Of a stretch of 32,308 nt of DNA, positions 16,637 to 24,751 are shown piece by piece. This DNA comes from Phycisphaerae bacterium. Its GTDB lineage: Bacteria; Planctomycetota; Phycisphaerae; UBA1845; JAFGLZ01. The translations under genes were made by a program, and so were the position numbers. Every line of letters begins with the position of its first letter. Position 1 is the first letter of the stretch. The DNA lies in contig JAFGLZ010000100.1 of the NCBI GenBank assembly GCA_016927755.1, forward strand, positions 1 to 32,308. The letters run 5' to 3'. The notes beneath the pieces were generated by a model, which was given only the letters and a program-made list of their open reading frames with translations, made no database searches and had not been told where the DNA came from.

Positions 16637-16999
16637 GTGGTGAAAGCTATTGCGACCGGGCGCAGGTGTCAACAAGGAGTATGCCCTGGAGGGCGATCCG
16701 CGTCAGGCCGGATCCGACGCGTGACTTGTCTCGGGCGCGGCTTGATCGAGGGACGCCCGCCGAATGTCCCACCGCATCGGCACGACGCCGACGGGGCGAA
16801 ATCGGCAGACGCCTGGGAAGTCTTTCCAAGGATCGTCGTGGGTTCTCAAGCTGTTGGGGTAGGATCTCTTGTCGTCTGCGGTAGCCATCGTTTCGCGTCC
16901 GATAAGACCGGCCAGAGTCGCGTTTGGCCCTTGACCGAGGAAACCCAGCGCCCTGAGAATGGGGCAATTCGGTGGTGTACATTTCTTGGGGAGGTAGTC
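16637..16999. other. 363-bp intergenic region between divergent genes
   Basis: This separates the lipoprotein (- strand) from the small secreted protein (+ strand). Open frames crossing it have atypical Arg/Pro-rich translations and no ribosome sites. A candidate + strand promoter lies at 16931-16960. Nothing else is recognisable. Confidence 0.5.
16931..16960 (+). promoter_or_regulatory. Candidate sigma70-type promoter
   Basis: TTGACC (16931-16936) and GAGAAT (16955-16960) are separated by 18 bases and lie 39 bases before the GTG start at 17000. The match is 5/6 and 4/6. Confidence 0.35.
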
Positions 17000-17476
17000 G
17001 TGGCGAGTCGAACGATGTTCCTGGCATGCGTTTGTGGGCTGGTCCTCGGGACGACAGGCGCCGCGTTGGCGGGCGAGAGGACGGACGATCCGCTGGGGGT
17101 GGCGGTGTCCCCTCTGACGCTGCTGCTGGGGGAAGATCAGGGCGGGACGGTGACGGTCCACACGGACATCCCGTATCGTAGCGTGGACACCTCGACGGTG
17201 GCGCTGAACGGGATACCGGCCGCCTGGACTCGCGTCGACATCCAGGGCGAGCTGGTCGGCGAGTTCCTCGAGGCCGACATCAAGGCCATCGTCACGCCGC
17301 CCGAGGAGGTCCTGACGCTGACGGGCAACTACACGGACGGGACGGCGTGGTCAGGCTCGGACACCGTCCGCGTGATCGGCGACGGCGAGACCACCTGCGG
17401 CGGGACCCTGATTCCGGCGATGATCATCACGCTCAGCGCGCTCGGTGTTACGGCCACGCGCAGGCGGATGAGATAG
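17000..17476 (+). CDS. Small secreted protein with C-terminal hydrophobic/Arg tail
   Basis: A 158-residue protein starting at GTG 17000, preceded by GGGGAGG at 5 bases; longer in-frame extensions to 16547 have atypical composition. The N-terminus is a Sec signal (MASRTMFLACVCGLVLG, cleavage near ALA-GE at 24). Residues 30-128 form an all-beta, Ig-like body with SPLTLLLGEDQGGTVTVHT and a later VLTLTGNYTDGTAWSG. The C-terminus has Cys133-Gly-Gly, a hydrophobic segment (about 137-150) and TATRRRMR, the layout of a C-terminal sorting/anchoring signal such as the CTERM classes (GlyGly- or PEP-like). No cognate sortase or rhombosortase is in the window. Function unknown; perhaps a surface or matrix protein. 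Confidence 0.65.
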   Translation: MASRTMFLACVCGLVLGTTGAALAGERTDDPLGVAVSPLTLLLGEDQGGTVTVHTDIPYRSVDTSTVALNGIPAAWTRVDIQGELVGEFLEADIKAIVTPPEEVLTLTGNYTDGTAWSGSDTVRVIGDGETTCGGTLIPAMIITLSALGVTATRRRMR

Positions 17477-17594
17477 CGGGCCAACGGCCCGCAACGGCCA
17501 ACGAGAAGGGCCCCCGCGGGGGGGCCACGCAAATGCTATCGACCACCCTTGCGTCGCGGCCGGTGGTGCTACGCAAAGTGACCGCAACGGGAGG

Positions 17595-19022
17595 CTACTC
17601 GACGATAGTGCCTAGGTCCCTAAGGGGCTTCACCTGTGCCTCAATGTAGTTTGTGAGTTGACCAGCCCACGCTTCAGAAATCGGAATCATCCTTGAAAAG
17701 ACCTCCCGCACAGCACCTTGGATCTTCGATGGATCCTTTACCGCGCCAGGAGCAAACGTGAACCACCCGGTAGCGAGAAGAGGGTCGGGCTGAAAGCCCT
17801 TGTAGTTCGGCGTGACGTCACATTGATAGCAGTACCACAGCCAATAGTAGAAGCCAAAACGCTGTAGAACGAAAAAGACCCGAGTACTCGGCAACACCGC
17901 AGTTGAGGAAGACAGGTGCACACGCGTGCACACCGGTGGCTCCATGCACAGTTCGCCTAACCCGACACGAGCGAGATCGGCATGTAGCGCCTCGCGCACA
18001 GCGGGCACGAACTTCGAAATTCGTAGAGGTCCGCGCAACAAGACTTCGATTCTCGGATGAGCAACTAGCTGCAAAGACTCCTCGATGACCCCATGGATAA
18101 GTTCGTACGCCTCCCTTCGTTCTTCTTCGGTTGTCTCCCTCAGCTGTTGTGCATCTGCGGGTGCTCTTTGCAGGTGCAGTTCCACCATATTCTTGTATGC
18201 GGCAATTGGGTCAGCCGGGCTGTGGCTAGCAACCTGCGGCACTCGTGGAAGCGTGGTGAGCACGATAGGTCCGGACAGGTCGGACTGGAAGTGGGGCGTT
18301 TGACTAAGTGTCTGCCGGTCACACCAGTTGTCTACGGACGTTTTCACATAGTCTACGAGCCGCTCCAGAGTTACTCGCGAATTATCGTTCACTGCCTTCC
18401 CTTGGAGCCCTTCACAGACGTAGTAGCTGAACACTCCTTGTTCAAACTCATTTGATTCGTGAGCCATCTCGCCACTCGAGCAGGAACTAAAACTAGCCCA
18501 ACCCTTAGCCGTCTTAAGGATGGCCTCTTCCAGGCCTCTCGACATCGTCTCCATTACTCCCCGCGCCTGTGCGAACGGGCGGCGACAGGCGTCGAACAGC
18601 CGGAGAATAAAACCTGCCTTGGATTCTTCGAATTTGGCGTTCAAGTCTGCGATCTTAATGGCCGTTTCTTTTACAACCTCCATCTTCGTATCGGCCGTTA
18701 TGAGGTAGGGCGTCTGTGAGACTTCCACGCCGTGCCCGGCAAAGAACAGAAGCACTAGGTCCTCATGCCTAGCGCTCTGCAGAACGTGGTTTGTCACTTG
18801 GAGGATCTCTGGGCGCGTCGGAGGACGAATACCATCAGGCTCATTGTCCTCGAACCCATTAGCCAACAAGTAGACGTGGTTTGGCTCGAAGGCCCCATTC
18901 TGTAGGAGAACGTCCCTCAAACGAAGCGCATCCATCTTGGCATAGGGGAGCTCGGTGATCCGCTCTCCGTCACCGTAAGCAGAGATGCCGATGATGAGCG
19001 CATATCTCTCACTGTTTCCCAT
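17595..19022 (-). CDS. Caspase-family (C14) cysteine peptidase
   Basis: A 475-residue protein with no signal peptide. The N-terminal 255 residues form a caspase/metacaspase p20-p10-like domain: YALIIGISAYGDG at 7-19, the catalytic His in LLFFAGHG (His97), the catalytic Cys in LRLFDACR (Cys146), then a WASFSSCSSGEMAHES pocket segment and GVFSYYVCEGLQGKA. Residues about 260-475 have no recognised domain and contain an aromatic stretch (FGFYYWLWYCYQC, about 385-397). Hand counts on two 60-base lines of the gene give 52% and 55% GC against 67% in a line of the next gene, so it is probably acquired. Bacterial caspase-like proteases act in regulated cell death, signalling or phage defence; no partner effector or sensor is adjacent, so the role is unknown. 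Start ATG 19022 follows GAGGAG at 11 bases. Confidence 0.88.
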   Translation of the reverse strand: MGNSERYALIIGISAYGDGERITELPYAKMDALRLRDVLLQNGAFEPNHVYLLANGFEDNEPDGIRPPTRPEILQVTNHVLQSARHEDLVLLFFAGHGVEVSQTPYLITADTKMEVVKETAIKIADLNAKFEESKAGFILRLFDACRRPFAQARGVMETMSRGLEEAILKTAKGWASFSSCSSGEMAHESNEFEQGVFSYYVCEGLQGKAVNDNSRVTLERLVDYVKTSVDNWCDRQTLSQTPHFQSDLSGPIVLTTLPRVPQVASHSPADPIAAYKNMVELHLQRAPADAQQLRETTEEERREAYELIHGVIEESLQLVAHPRIEVLLRGPLRISKFVPAVREALHADLARVGLGELCMEPPVCTRVHLSSSTAVLPSTRVFFVLQRFGFYYWLWYCYQCDVTPNYKGFQPDPLLATGWFTFAPGAVKDPSKIQGAVREVFSRMIPISEAWAGQLTNYIEAQVKPLRDLGTIVE

Positions 19023-19051
19023 GATGACAGGAACTCCTCAGGGCGGTCTTG

Positions 19052-19081
19052 ATTGTAGCAGGACGCTTTCGCTCCCGGCAA
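19052..19081 (-). promoter_or_regulatory. Candidate promoter of the caspase-like gene
   Basis: On the - strand TTGCCG (19081-19076) and TACAAT (19057-19052) are 18 bases apart, about 30 bases before the ATG. This supports independent transcription from the upstream transporter gene. Confidence 0.4.
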
Positions 19082-19182
19082 TGGCGCGACTTCGCTCTAT
19101 CGTGACAGCTTCCCGCCAAACGCCTACGGGACCCACATGCCGGCCAGCGGGGACTGGCCACTCCCGAGCTCGCTTGACCCAA

Positions 19183-20610
19183 TCATTCAGTTGGAGGCGA
19201 AGCGCAAGTCGCCCGCCGAACCGGGTTCAGAACCGGGTATCGCAGCACGGCAATCAAGGCGACGAGTCCAAAGAGCCCCCCGATCGGGCCGACAAGGAGG
19301 ACGCCAGTCGGGTTCTCGACTGAGTTCCCGAAGAAGCGGAGCGTGTTGGTGGCCACGAAGATGGCCGAGACGAGCGCCAGCTTGATGATCAGGCCGTGGA
19401 GGCCGTTGAAGAGGGCCTCACGCCGCCGGCCGAACCTCGCCTCGTCCAAATCGATGATCTCGCCCAGCAGCGGCGTAAGAAGCACGTAGACGAATCCCTG
19501 TCCCACCCCGGCCAGCGCGAAGAGACAGGCGCCCAAAACCATCTTGACGTCCGTCGACGCGTCGAGCTTCCCGATGACGTACATCATCGGCAGGCCGAAC
19601 GTGATGATCCCCACGCTCAGCAGGAGCAGCCACTTCAGGTCGATCCGCTTGGTCAGGATCGGCGCGACGAGGGCGGCCCCGAGGCACGTGATCATGAACG
19701 GGATGGCCAGCCACGTCACGGTCGACTCGTCCCCGCCCAGGCCGAGCTCCGCCCAGTAGGGCAGCGCGCGCTGGACCGACCAGTATCCGATGTAGAAGAA
19801 CAGCAGGATCACGAAATACAACCGGAATACCTTGTGGCGGAATCCCTGAATCATCTCGCCCATCGGCGTGGCGGTGCTGGCGGGCTGCGCCTTGGTCGCG
19901 CGCTCACGGATCGTCCAGACGAAGAACTGGAACATCACCAGCGCGGTCAGCGAAAAGAGAATCGCCACGCGCTGGTATCCCGCGGCGGTGAACGACGGTT
20001 GTCCGTTGGCGGCCGGCTGTTGTCTCGCGGGATCCAGCGCGGTGATGAGCACGCCGGGCAGGACGACGGCCATCGCCAAACCGATCGTCATGCCGACGGC
20101 GATCCAGGTGCCGAGTCGGACCCGTCCCTGCTGACTCCGTGCGATCTCCGGCGCGAGAGCCGTGAGCGGAATGTTGGCTAGCGTATAGAAGACCCAATGG
20201 AGCGACATCAGGCTCATGCCGTAGACGAGATTGGCCACGGACTCACCCGCCACGGGCGGATACCAGAAGAGGATGCCGGTACCCGTCATGAAAATGGATC
20301 CCCAGAAGATAAAGGGCCGACGCCGGCCGCGCAACGGGATGACGCGCCATCGCCGGGCGTTGGGATCGGTCCGGTCGGACCAGATGCCGATGAGCGGATC
20401 GGTCACGAAATCGAAGATCCGTCCGACGACGAAGATGAAGGCGACCATCCCGATCGAAACGTAGACGATGCGCCCACGTCCCTCGGACGGTGAATAGAAG
20501 TACGTTCCCCACTGGGCAAACAGCTCGCTCGAGAGCTGTATGCCGATCATCGCGGCGAGAAACGCGACGCCCTCGAGCGTTGAGAATTCCCTTTCGGGTC
20601 GATCGGACAT
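19183..20610 (-). CDS. GPH-family (MelB-type) sugar:cation symporter
   Basis: A 475-residue MFS protein with about 12 hydrophobic segments. The hallmark DFVTDPLIGIWSDRTD at 67-82 matches the GPH/MelB signature (DxxTDPxxGxxSDRT), and a short cytoplasmic Arg-rich loop (RGRRRPFIFWG) follows. The family (MFS_2) imports glycosides, pentosides or hexuronides with Na+ or H+ at the cytoplasmic membrane. Residues about 195-215 form a longer periplasmic loop (DPARQQPAANGQPSF) than in MelB. It is divergent from the C45 hydrolase gene, with 121 bp between the starts and candidate promoter elements there. The substrate is unknown; the sugar-related genes downstream fit a catabolic role. Confidence 0.85.
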   Translation of the reverse strand: MSDRPEREFSTLEGVAFLAAMIGIQLSSELFAQWGTYFYSPSEGRGRIVYVSIGMVAFIFVVGRIFDFVTDPLIGIWSDRTDPNARRWRVIPLRGRRRPFIFWGSIFMTGTGILFWYPPVAGESVANLVYGMSLMSLHWVFYTLANIPLTALAPEIARSQQGRVRLGTWIAVGMTIGLAMAVVLPGVLITALDPARQQPAANGQPSFTAAGYQRVAILFSLTALVMFQFFVWTIRERATKAQPASTATPMGEMIQGFRHKVFRLYFVILLFFYIGYWSVQRALPYWAELGLGGDESTVTWLAIPFMITCLGAALVAPILTKRIDLKWLLLLSVGIITFGLPMMYVIGKLDASTDVKMVLGACLFALAGVGQGFVYVLLTPLLGEIIDLDEARFGRRREALFNGLHGLIIKLALVSAIFVATNTLRFFGNSVENPTGVLLVGPIGGLFGLVALIAVLRYPVLNPVRRATCASPPTE

Positions 20611-20669
20611 AGTCCTACAATGCCTCGATGCGGAGCGGCCGGTGTTCCCTGGCTGAACCGCGCTGCGTT

Positions 20670-20699
20670 ACCATATCCGCCGGTGCGACCGGGATGCAA
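20670..20699 (-). promoter_or_regulatory. Candidate promoter of the symporter gene
   Basis: On the - strand TTGCAT (20699-20694) and TATGGT (20675-20670) are 18 bases apart, about 60 bases before the ATG at 20610. Consensus match only. Confidence 0.33.
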
Positions 20700-20731
20700 C
20701 CGAGATCGCGGCGGATCGAAAGGTCGAGGTG

Positions 20732-22192
20732 ATGAAAATCAAGGTCGTCGAGGCGGAAGCATGTCAGGTCGTCGCCCGCGCCGACCGCGGACGACTCGAG
20801 CGATACCGCTCGTCACTGGGCGAGCTGGACGTCGTGCACGTCGTCGGCGATCGCCAGGAGATGGGGCGCCAGTACGGAACGTTCGTGGGAGAACGGATCC
20901 AGCGGATCCTCAACCGGACGCTCGAGTTCTTCGCCATCATGGGCGTGCCCGCCGAGGCGGGGCCGTTGATTCTGCTAAAGGCCTGGGAGCGGATGAAGCC
21001 CCACGTTCGCCACGAGTATCTCAGCGAAATGGATGCCATCGCCGAGGGCGCGACCAGGGCAGGGTCCAAGCTGACCGCAGTGGACGTCGCGCTGGCCACC
21101 GCCGCGACGAACTTGGATCTGTACAAGGCAGAGGAGCGCTTCGTCGAGCTGCTCGGGCCGGATATCCCCTCGATCGAGCCGCCGTTCGACGGTAAGCCGC
21201 CGATGTCCTGCACGATGCTGGCCGTATGGGGGTCTCGAACGGTGGACGGCAAGCTCTATGCGCACCGCAATCTGGACTGGTGGAGCCAGACGGGCATGCA
21301 CGCCGAGCGACTGGTAACCGTTTATCACCCCGACGAGGGCCAACCGTTCGTGACGATCGGCTACGCCGGAGTCATGGGCGCCCTGGCCGGGATGAACGCC
21401 CACGGGATCACCCTCTCGGAGGTAGGCGCCTTCAGCATGGCCGAGGAGCTCGACGGGACGCCCTGGACGCTGACGGCGCGCCGCGTGCTCGAGCGGGCGA
21501 CCTCGCTCGATGAAGGCGTGGACGTCGTTCGCGGCGCCAAACACACCCTCGGCTACAACTATCTGATCGCCGACGGCAACCCCGACGGCTTCGGCACGAG
21601 CGCCTATCGTCCCGGCGCGGCCGCGATCGAAACGAATCACCGCTGCTGCGAGGTCTTCGGCCAGAACGACCCGAAGGAGGCCCAGGCATGCTGGACCGCG
21701 CCCGACGGAACCGCGATCCCCTACGGACTGCCGCTGCCCGAGGCGATCATGCGGGCAGATACCGCCTTCGGCAAGCAGACCCGAGCGCTGCAAGCCACCG
21801 ACAACGGCCCGGGCGAGCCGGCCAACACCGGAGACCCGCGCGCCGAGGGCAGCACGTACGTCACCTGCCACCGACCCATGCACGACATGGTTGTCGCTTA
21901 CGAGCGAGGCAACGAGTACGTCTTTCCCGTGCGGCGCACAAAGGTCATCGAGGCAGGCGAGCCGCGCAAAATCGGACCGGCCGAGATGCTCACGATCGCC
22001 GCCACCGTCGCACACAACACGGAAAAACTCGACGTCAACGACTGGAACGTCATGAGCGTGGTCTACGGCGCGACCGACCGGGAGTTCTGGGTCGCGTACG
22101 AGGCACAGGACGAGAAAGGCAATTGGACCAACGCCCCGGACTCCGGCTACTGGCACTTCGATCTCGAATCGCTGCTCGACGAGTCGCCATAG
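20732..22192 (+). CDS. C45-family Ntn-hydrolase (acyl-CoA:6-APA acyltransferase-like)
   Basis: A 486-residue protein without a signal peptide. ATG 20732 (or GTG 20729) follows AAAGG. MSCTMLAVWG at 158-167 places Cys160 as the probable Ntn nucleophile exposed by self-cleavage; GKLYAHRNLDWW at 173-184, a YAGVMGALAGMNAHGITLSE block near 210-230 and a GYNYLIADG block near 273-281 are the other conserved C45 elements. Family members hydrolyse or transfer acyl groups on amides, as in isopenicillin N acyltransferase or acid-ceramidase-like enzymes. The N-terminal pro-segment (1-159) has the family's helical 'EMGRQYGTFVGERI' element. The substrate is unknown; linkage with sugar genes allows an N-acyl amino-sugar or peptide amide. 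It is divergent from the symporter gene. Confidence 0.8.
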   Translation: MKIKVVEAEACQVVARADRGRLERYRSSLGELDVVHVVGDRQEMGRQYGTFVGERIQRILNRTLEFFAIMGVPAEAGPLILLKAWERMKPHVRHEYLSEMDAIAEGATRAGSKLTAVDVALATAATNLDLYKAEERFVELLGPDIPSIEPPFDGKPPMSCTMLAVWGSRTVDGKLYAHRNLDWWSQTGMHAERLVTVYHPDEGQPFVTIGYAGVMGALAGMNAHGITLSEVGAFSMAEELDGTPWTLTARRVLERATSLDEGVDVVRGAKHTLGYNYLIADGNPDGFGTSAYRPGAAAIETNHRCCEVFGQNDPKEAQACWTAPDGTAIPYGLPLPEAIMRADTAFGKQTRALQATDNGPGEPANTGDPRAEGSTYVTCHRPMHDMVVAYERGNEYVFPVRRTKVIEAGEPRKIGPAEMLTIAATVAHNTEKLDVNDWNVMSVVYGATDREFWVAYEAQDEKGNWTNAPDSGYWHFDLESLLDESP

Positions 22193-22201
22193 GCCCGCGT
22201 T

Positions 22202-22212
22202 CCTGTCCAAAC
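22202..22212 (+). repeat. Left 11-bp direct repeat flanking the putative glycosidase
   Basis: CCTGTCCAAAC occurs here 10 bases after the C45 gene stop, and again at 24619-24629 directly after the next gene's stop. The two copies frame exactly one gene. Confidence 0.4.
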
Positions 22213-22275
22213 GTGCGACGCCACGCTACACTTGAGCTTTTCTCGAACTGGAACCTGTTATCGACGCGTATTGTG

Positions 22276-24618
22276 ATGTCAAGAGTCCTGCTTCTTGTCA
22301 CGTGGATGGGCATTGTCCTCTTGAGATGGGCAAGCGATAGTCCTGCCGATGAGACGCCCTTGCCGCAAGGCGACGCTCGGCCGTCCATCGTGAGCCGTCA
22401 TTTCCCTGACCGCGTGCACGAGTTTGTTTGGCGAAACTGGAGCGCCGTCGAGCCGGTGGAGTTGGCGAGAATCCTGGGTGCTTCAGTGCAAGACATCACG
22501 GCGTTGGCCGAGTCGATGGGACTGCCGTCGGCGGGAACCATTCCGCCCGAGATGCGGACAAGAGGTTACGTCAGTCTGATCCGACGCAATTGGCACCTCC
22601 TGCCCTACGAGCAATTGCTGCAGCTTCTGGAGATGACGCCGGAGCGATTGGCCTTCATGCTGCGCGAGGAGGATTTTCTGTGGATCAAGCTGGGCGGCCT
22701 GAAACCGAAGTGCGAGCCGCTCCACTACCGCCCGCCGGAGGAGGCAGCGCGTCGCCGCGCGACCGAGATTCGTCGCGTGGTCGAGAACGATTTCGGCGAG
22801 GAAATCCGTCGCCCGGCTGAACCGCGTTTCCACTTCGTTCGACAACTCAGCACGCCACTCCCGGGCTTCCGCCCGGCGAAGCCCATGGATGATCGGCCCG
22901 TCTCCCTACGGTTTGTCTATTCGTACCTTGCCGTGTACGGCGATCCGCTGCTGAATCCCCGGTTGGATCCCTATCCTGACGGCTTTCTCGAACGACTCTC
23001 CGCCGTGGGAATCAACGGCGTCTGGCTGCACGTCGTCTTGCGCGACTTGGCGCCCGGCGGGACGGCCTTCTCCGAGTTTGGTGCCGACCACGAGCGGCGT
23101 CTGGCCAATCTCCGGGCTCTGGTGGCGCGGGCCGGGAAACACGGCATCGGCGTGTATCTCTACATGAATGAACCGCGGGCGATGCCCGCCTCCTTCTTCA
23201 AGAACCGCCCCGAGATGGCCGGCGTCCGGGAAGGCGAATTCAGGGCGATGTGCACCTCGCATCCGGCGGTGCGACAATGGATGCGCGAGGCCCTTGCGCA
23301 CGTGTTTCGTCAAGTGCCGGACCTGGCCGGCGTCTACGCGATCACGGCGTCAGAGAACTTGACCAACTGCGCGTCCCACGGCAACTGGCGCTCCTGCGAG
23401 CACTGCAAGGCACGCAGCGACGCGGACATCATCGCTGAGGTCGCTGCCGTGATCGAAGAGGGAGTCCACCGCGGCAGCCCCAAGGCCAACGTCATCCTGT
23501 CCGACTGGGGGTGGAAGGGCCACGGCGATGCGCCGGACATCATCGCGCGTTTGCCGAAATCGGTTTGGCTGATGTCGGTCAGCGAATGGAACCTGCCCAT
23601 CGAACGCGGCGGAATCAAGACCACGGTGGGCGAGTATTCCATCTCAGCCGTCGGCCCGGGGCCTCGGGCGCTGCGACACTGGAACGTAGCCCGGCAAGCA
23701 GGGCTGAAGACGGCGGCGGAGATCCAGTTCAACAACACATGCGAGATCGCCAGCGTGCCCTATCTTCCCGTAATGGACCTGGTGGCCGAGCACATCCACA
23801 GCCTGTCGTCGGCCAAACTTGACGGAATGCTGATTGGCTGGACGATGGGTGGGCATCCTTCACCCAACTTCCAACTCGCCAACCAATTGAACCGCACGCC
23901 CGCCCCCAACGTGGAAACGGCGTTGGATGAACTGGCGAAGGAGCGATTCGGCCCCGAGGGCGCCCTTCACGCGCGCAAAGCGTGGATCCTCATGAGCGAC
24001 GCCTTTCGGCAGTATCCGTTTCACATCAGCGTGGTATACACGTCTCCGGTCCAGTACGGTCCGGCGAATGCACTGTATCCATCGAAGACCGACTACAAGG
24101 CGACCATGTGGGGATTTCCATACGACCATCTCGACGGGTGGCGTGGCCCGTACCCCCCGGACGTGTTCGCGGCACAGTTCGAGAAGATGGCCCAGGGCTG
24201 GGAACCGGGCATCGCCGAGCTGCGGGTGGCCGTCCAAAAGACGCCGCCGGATCGGCGCGGCGAGGCCCAAGCGGATCTGAGATTCGCCCGGGCCGCGGCC
24301 ATTCATTTTCAATCCGTCGCCAACCAATCGCGCTTCGTTCTCGCCCGTGACGCGCTGGCCAAAGCCTCGAACACGCTATCGCCCGAACAGCGCCGCCGCT
24401 TTCAGGTCCAAATCAGACGATGCCTGGAATCCGAGATTGTCTTGGCCCGGCAACTCTTCACGCTCGCACGGGAGGACTCACGGATCGGCTTTGAACCCTC
24501 CTGTCAGTACTTCTACTTGCCGCTGGACCTGGTGGAAAAGGTCGTCAGTTGCCGCTGGCTGTTGAGGCACTTTGAAGAGAAAGGGCTTGGGCGGAAACAT
24601 GGCGACCCGCCGAGCTAG
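22276..24618 (+). CDS. Secreted TIM-barrel protein, putative glycoside hydrolase
   Basis: A 780-residue protein. ATG 22276 opens a signal segment (MSRVLLLVTWMGIVLLRW); the frame is open further upstream only as a shadow of the C45 gene. Residues 48-140 hold two similar helical units, FVWRNWSAVEP... and LIRRNWHLLPYEQLLQLLEM...FMLREEDFLW. From about 205 a barrel-like region follows: RFVYSYLAVYG, INGVWLHVVLRDL, GIGVYLYMNEPRAMP, a GVYAITASENLTNC...CEHCKAR segment at 352-379 (Glu360 a candidate catalytic residue) and VILSDWGW at 406-413. The Cys-rich segment recalls DUF4838/GH20-like enzymes. A helical tail ends the protein. Biochemical activity is inferred from fold-like motifs only. 11-bp direct repeats flank the gene. 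Confidence 0.65.
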   Translation: MSRVLLLVTWMGIVLLRWASDSPADETPLPQGDARPSIVSRHFPDRVHEFVWRNWSAVEPVELARILGASVQDITALAESMGLPSAGTIPPEMRTRGYVSLIRRNWHLLPYEQLLQLLEMTPERLAFMLREEDFLWIKLGGLKPKCEPLHYRPPEEAARRRATEIRRVVENDFGEEIRRPAEPRFHFVRQLSTPLPGFRPAKPMDDRPVSLRFVYSYLAVYGDPLLNPRLDPYPDGFLERLSAVGINGVWLHVVLRDLAPGGTAFSEFGADHERRLANLRALVARAGKHGIGVYLYMNEPRAMPASFFKNRPEMAGVREGEFRAMCTSHPAVRQWMREALAHVFRQVPDLAGVYAITASENLTNCASHGNWRSCEHCKARSDADIIAEVAAVIEEGVHRGSPKANVILSDWGWKGHGDAPDIIARLPKSVWLMSVSEWNLPIERGGIKTTVGEYSISAVGPGPRALRHWNVARQAGLKTAAEIQFNNTCEIASVPYLPVMDLVAEHIHSLSSAKLDGMLIGWTMGGHPSPNFQLANQLNRTPAPNVETALDELAKERFGPEGALHARKAWILMSDAFRQYPFHISVVYTSPVQYGPANALYPSKTDYKATMWGFPYDHLDGWRGPYPPDVFAAQFEKMAQGWEPGIAELRVAVQKTPPDRRGEAQADLRFARAAAIHFQSVANQSRFVLARDALAKASNTLSPEQRRRFQVQIRRCLESEIVLARQLFTLAREDSRIGFEPSCQYFYLPLDLVEKVVSCRWLLRHFEEKGLGRKHGDPPS

Positions 24619-24629
24619 CCTGTCCAAAC
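24619..24629 (+). repeat. Right 11-bp direct repeat flanking the putative glycosidase
   Basis: Second copy of CCTGTCCAAAC, beginning on the base after the stop codon of the preceding gene; see the copy at 22202-22212. The following bases also partly agree (ACGC against GTGC). Confidence 0.4.
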
Positions 24630-24751
24630 ACGCAAAACGCGGGTGACCTTGATCCAAAGCCGCTCCGGCATTAGCGTGGACAGTGGCAGCTACTTCGCAG
24701 CGGCCGAAGCCTGTCGCCATCCGCAACGCTTCGGCAGAGGGGAGCAACCCG

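Noticed and set aside
17507..17527. GGCCCCC/GGGGGGGCC hairpin after the small secreted protein gene
   Set aside because: The loop is too tight and no T-run follows, so a terminator cannot be claimed.
22271..22329. Upstream extension of the putative glycosidase frame to 21688
   Set aside because: That part overlaps the C45 gene in another frame and is Arg/Pro-rich, while a signal peptide begins at 22276.
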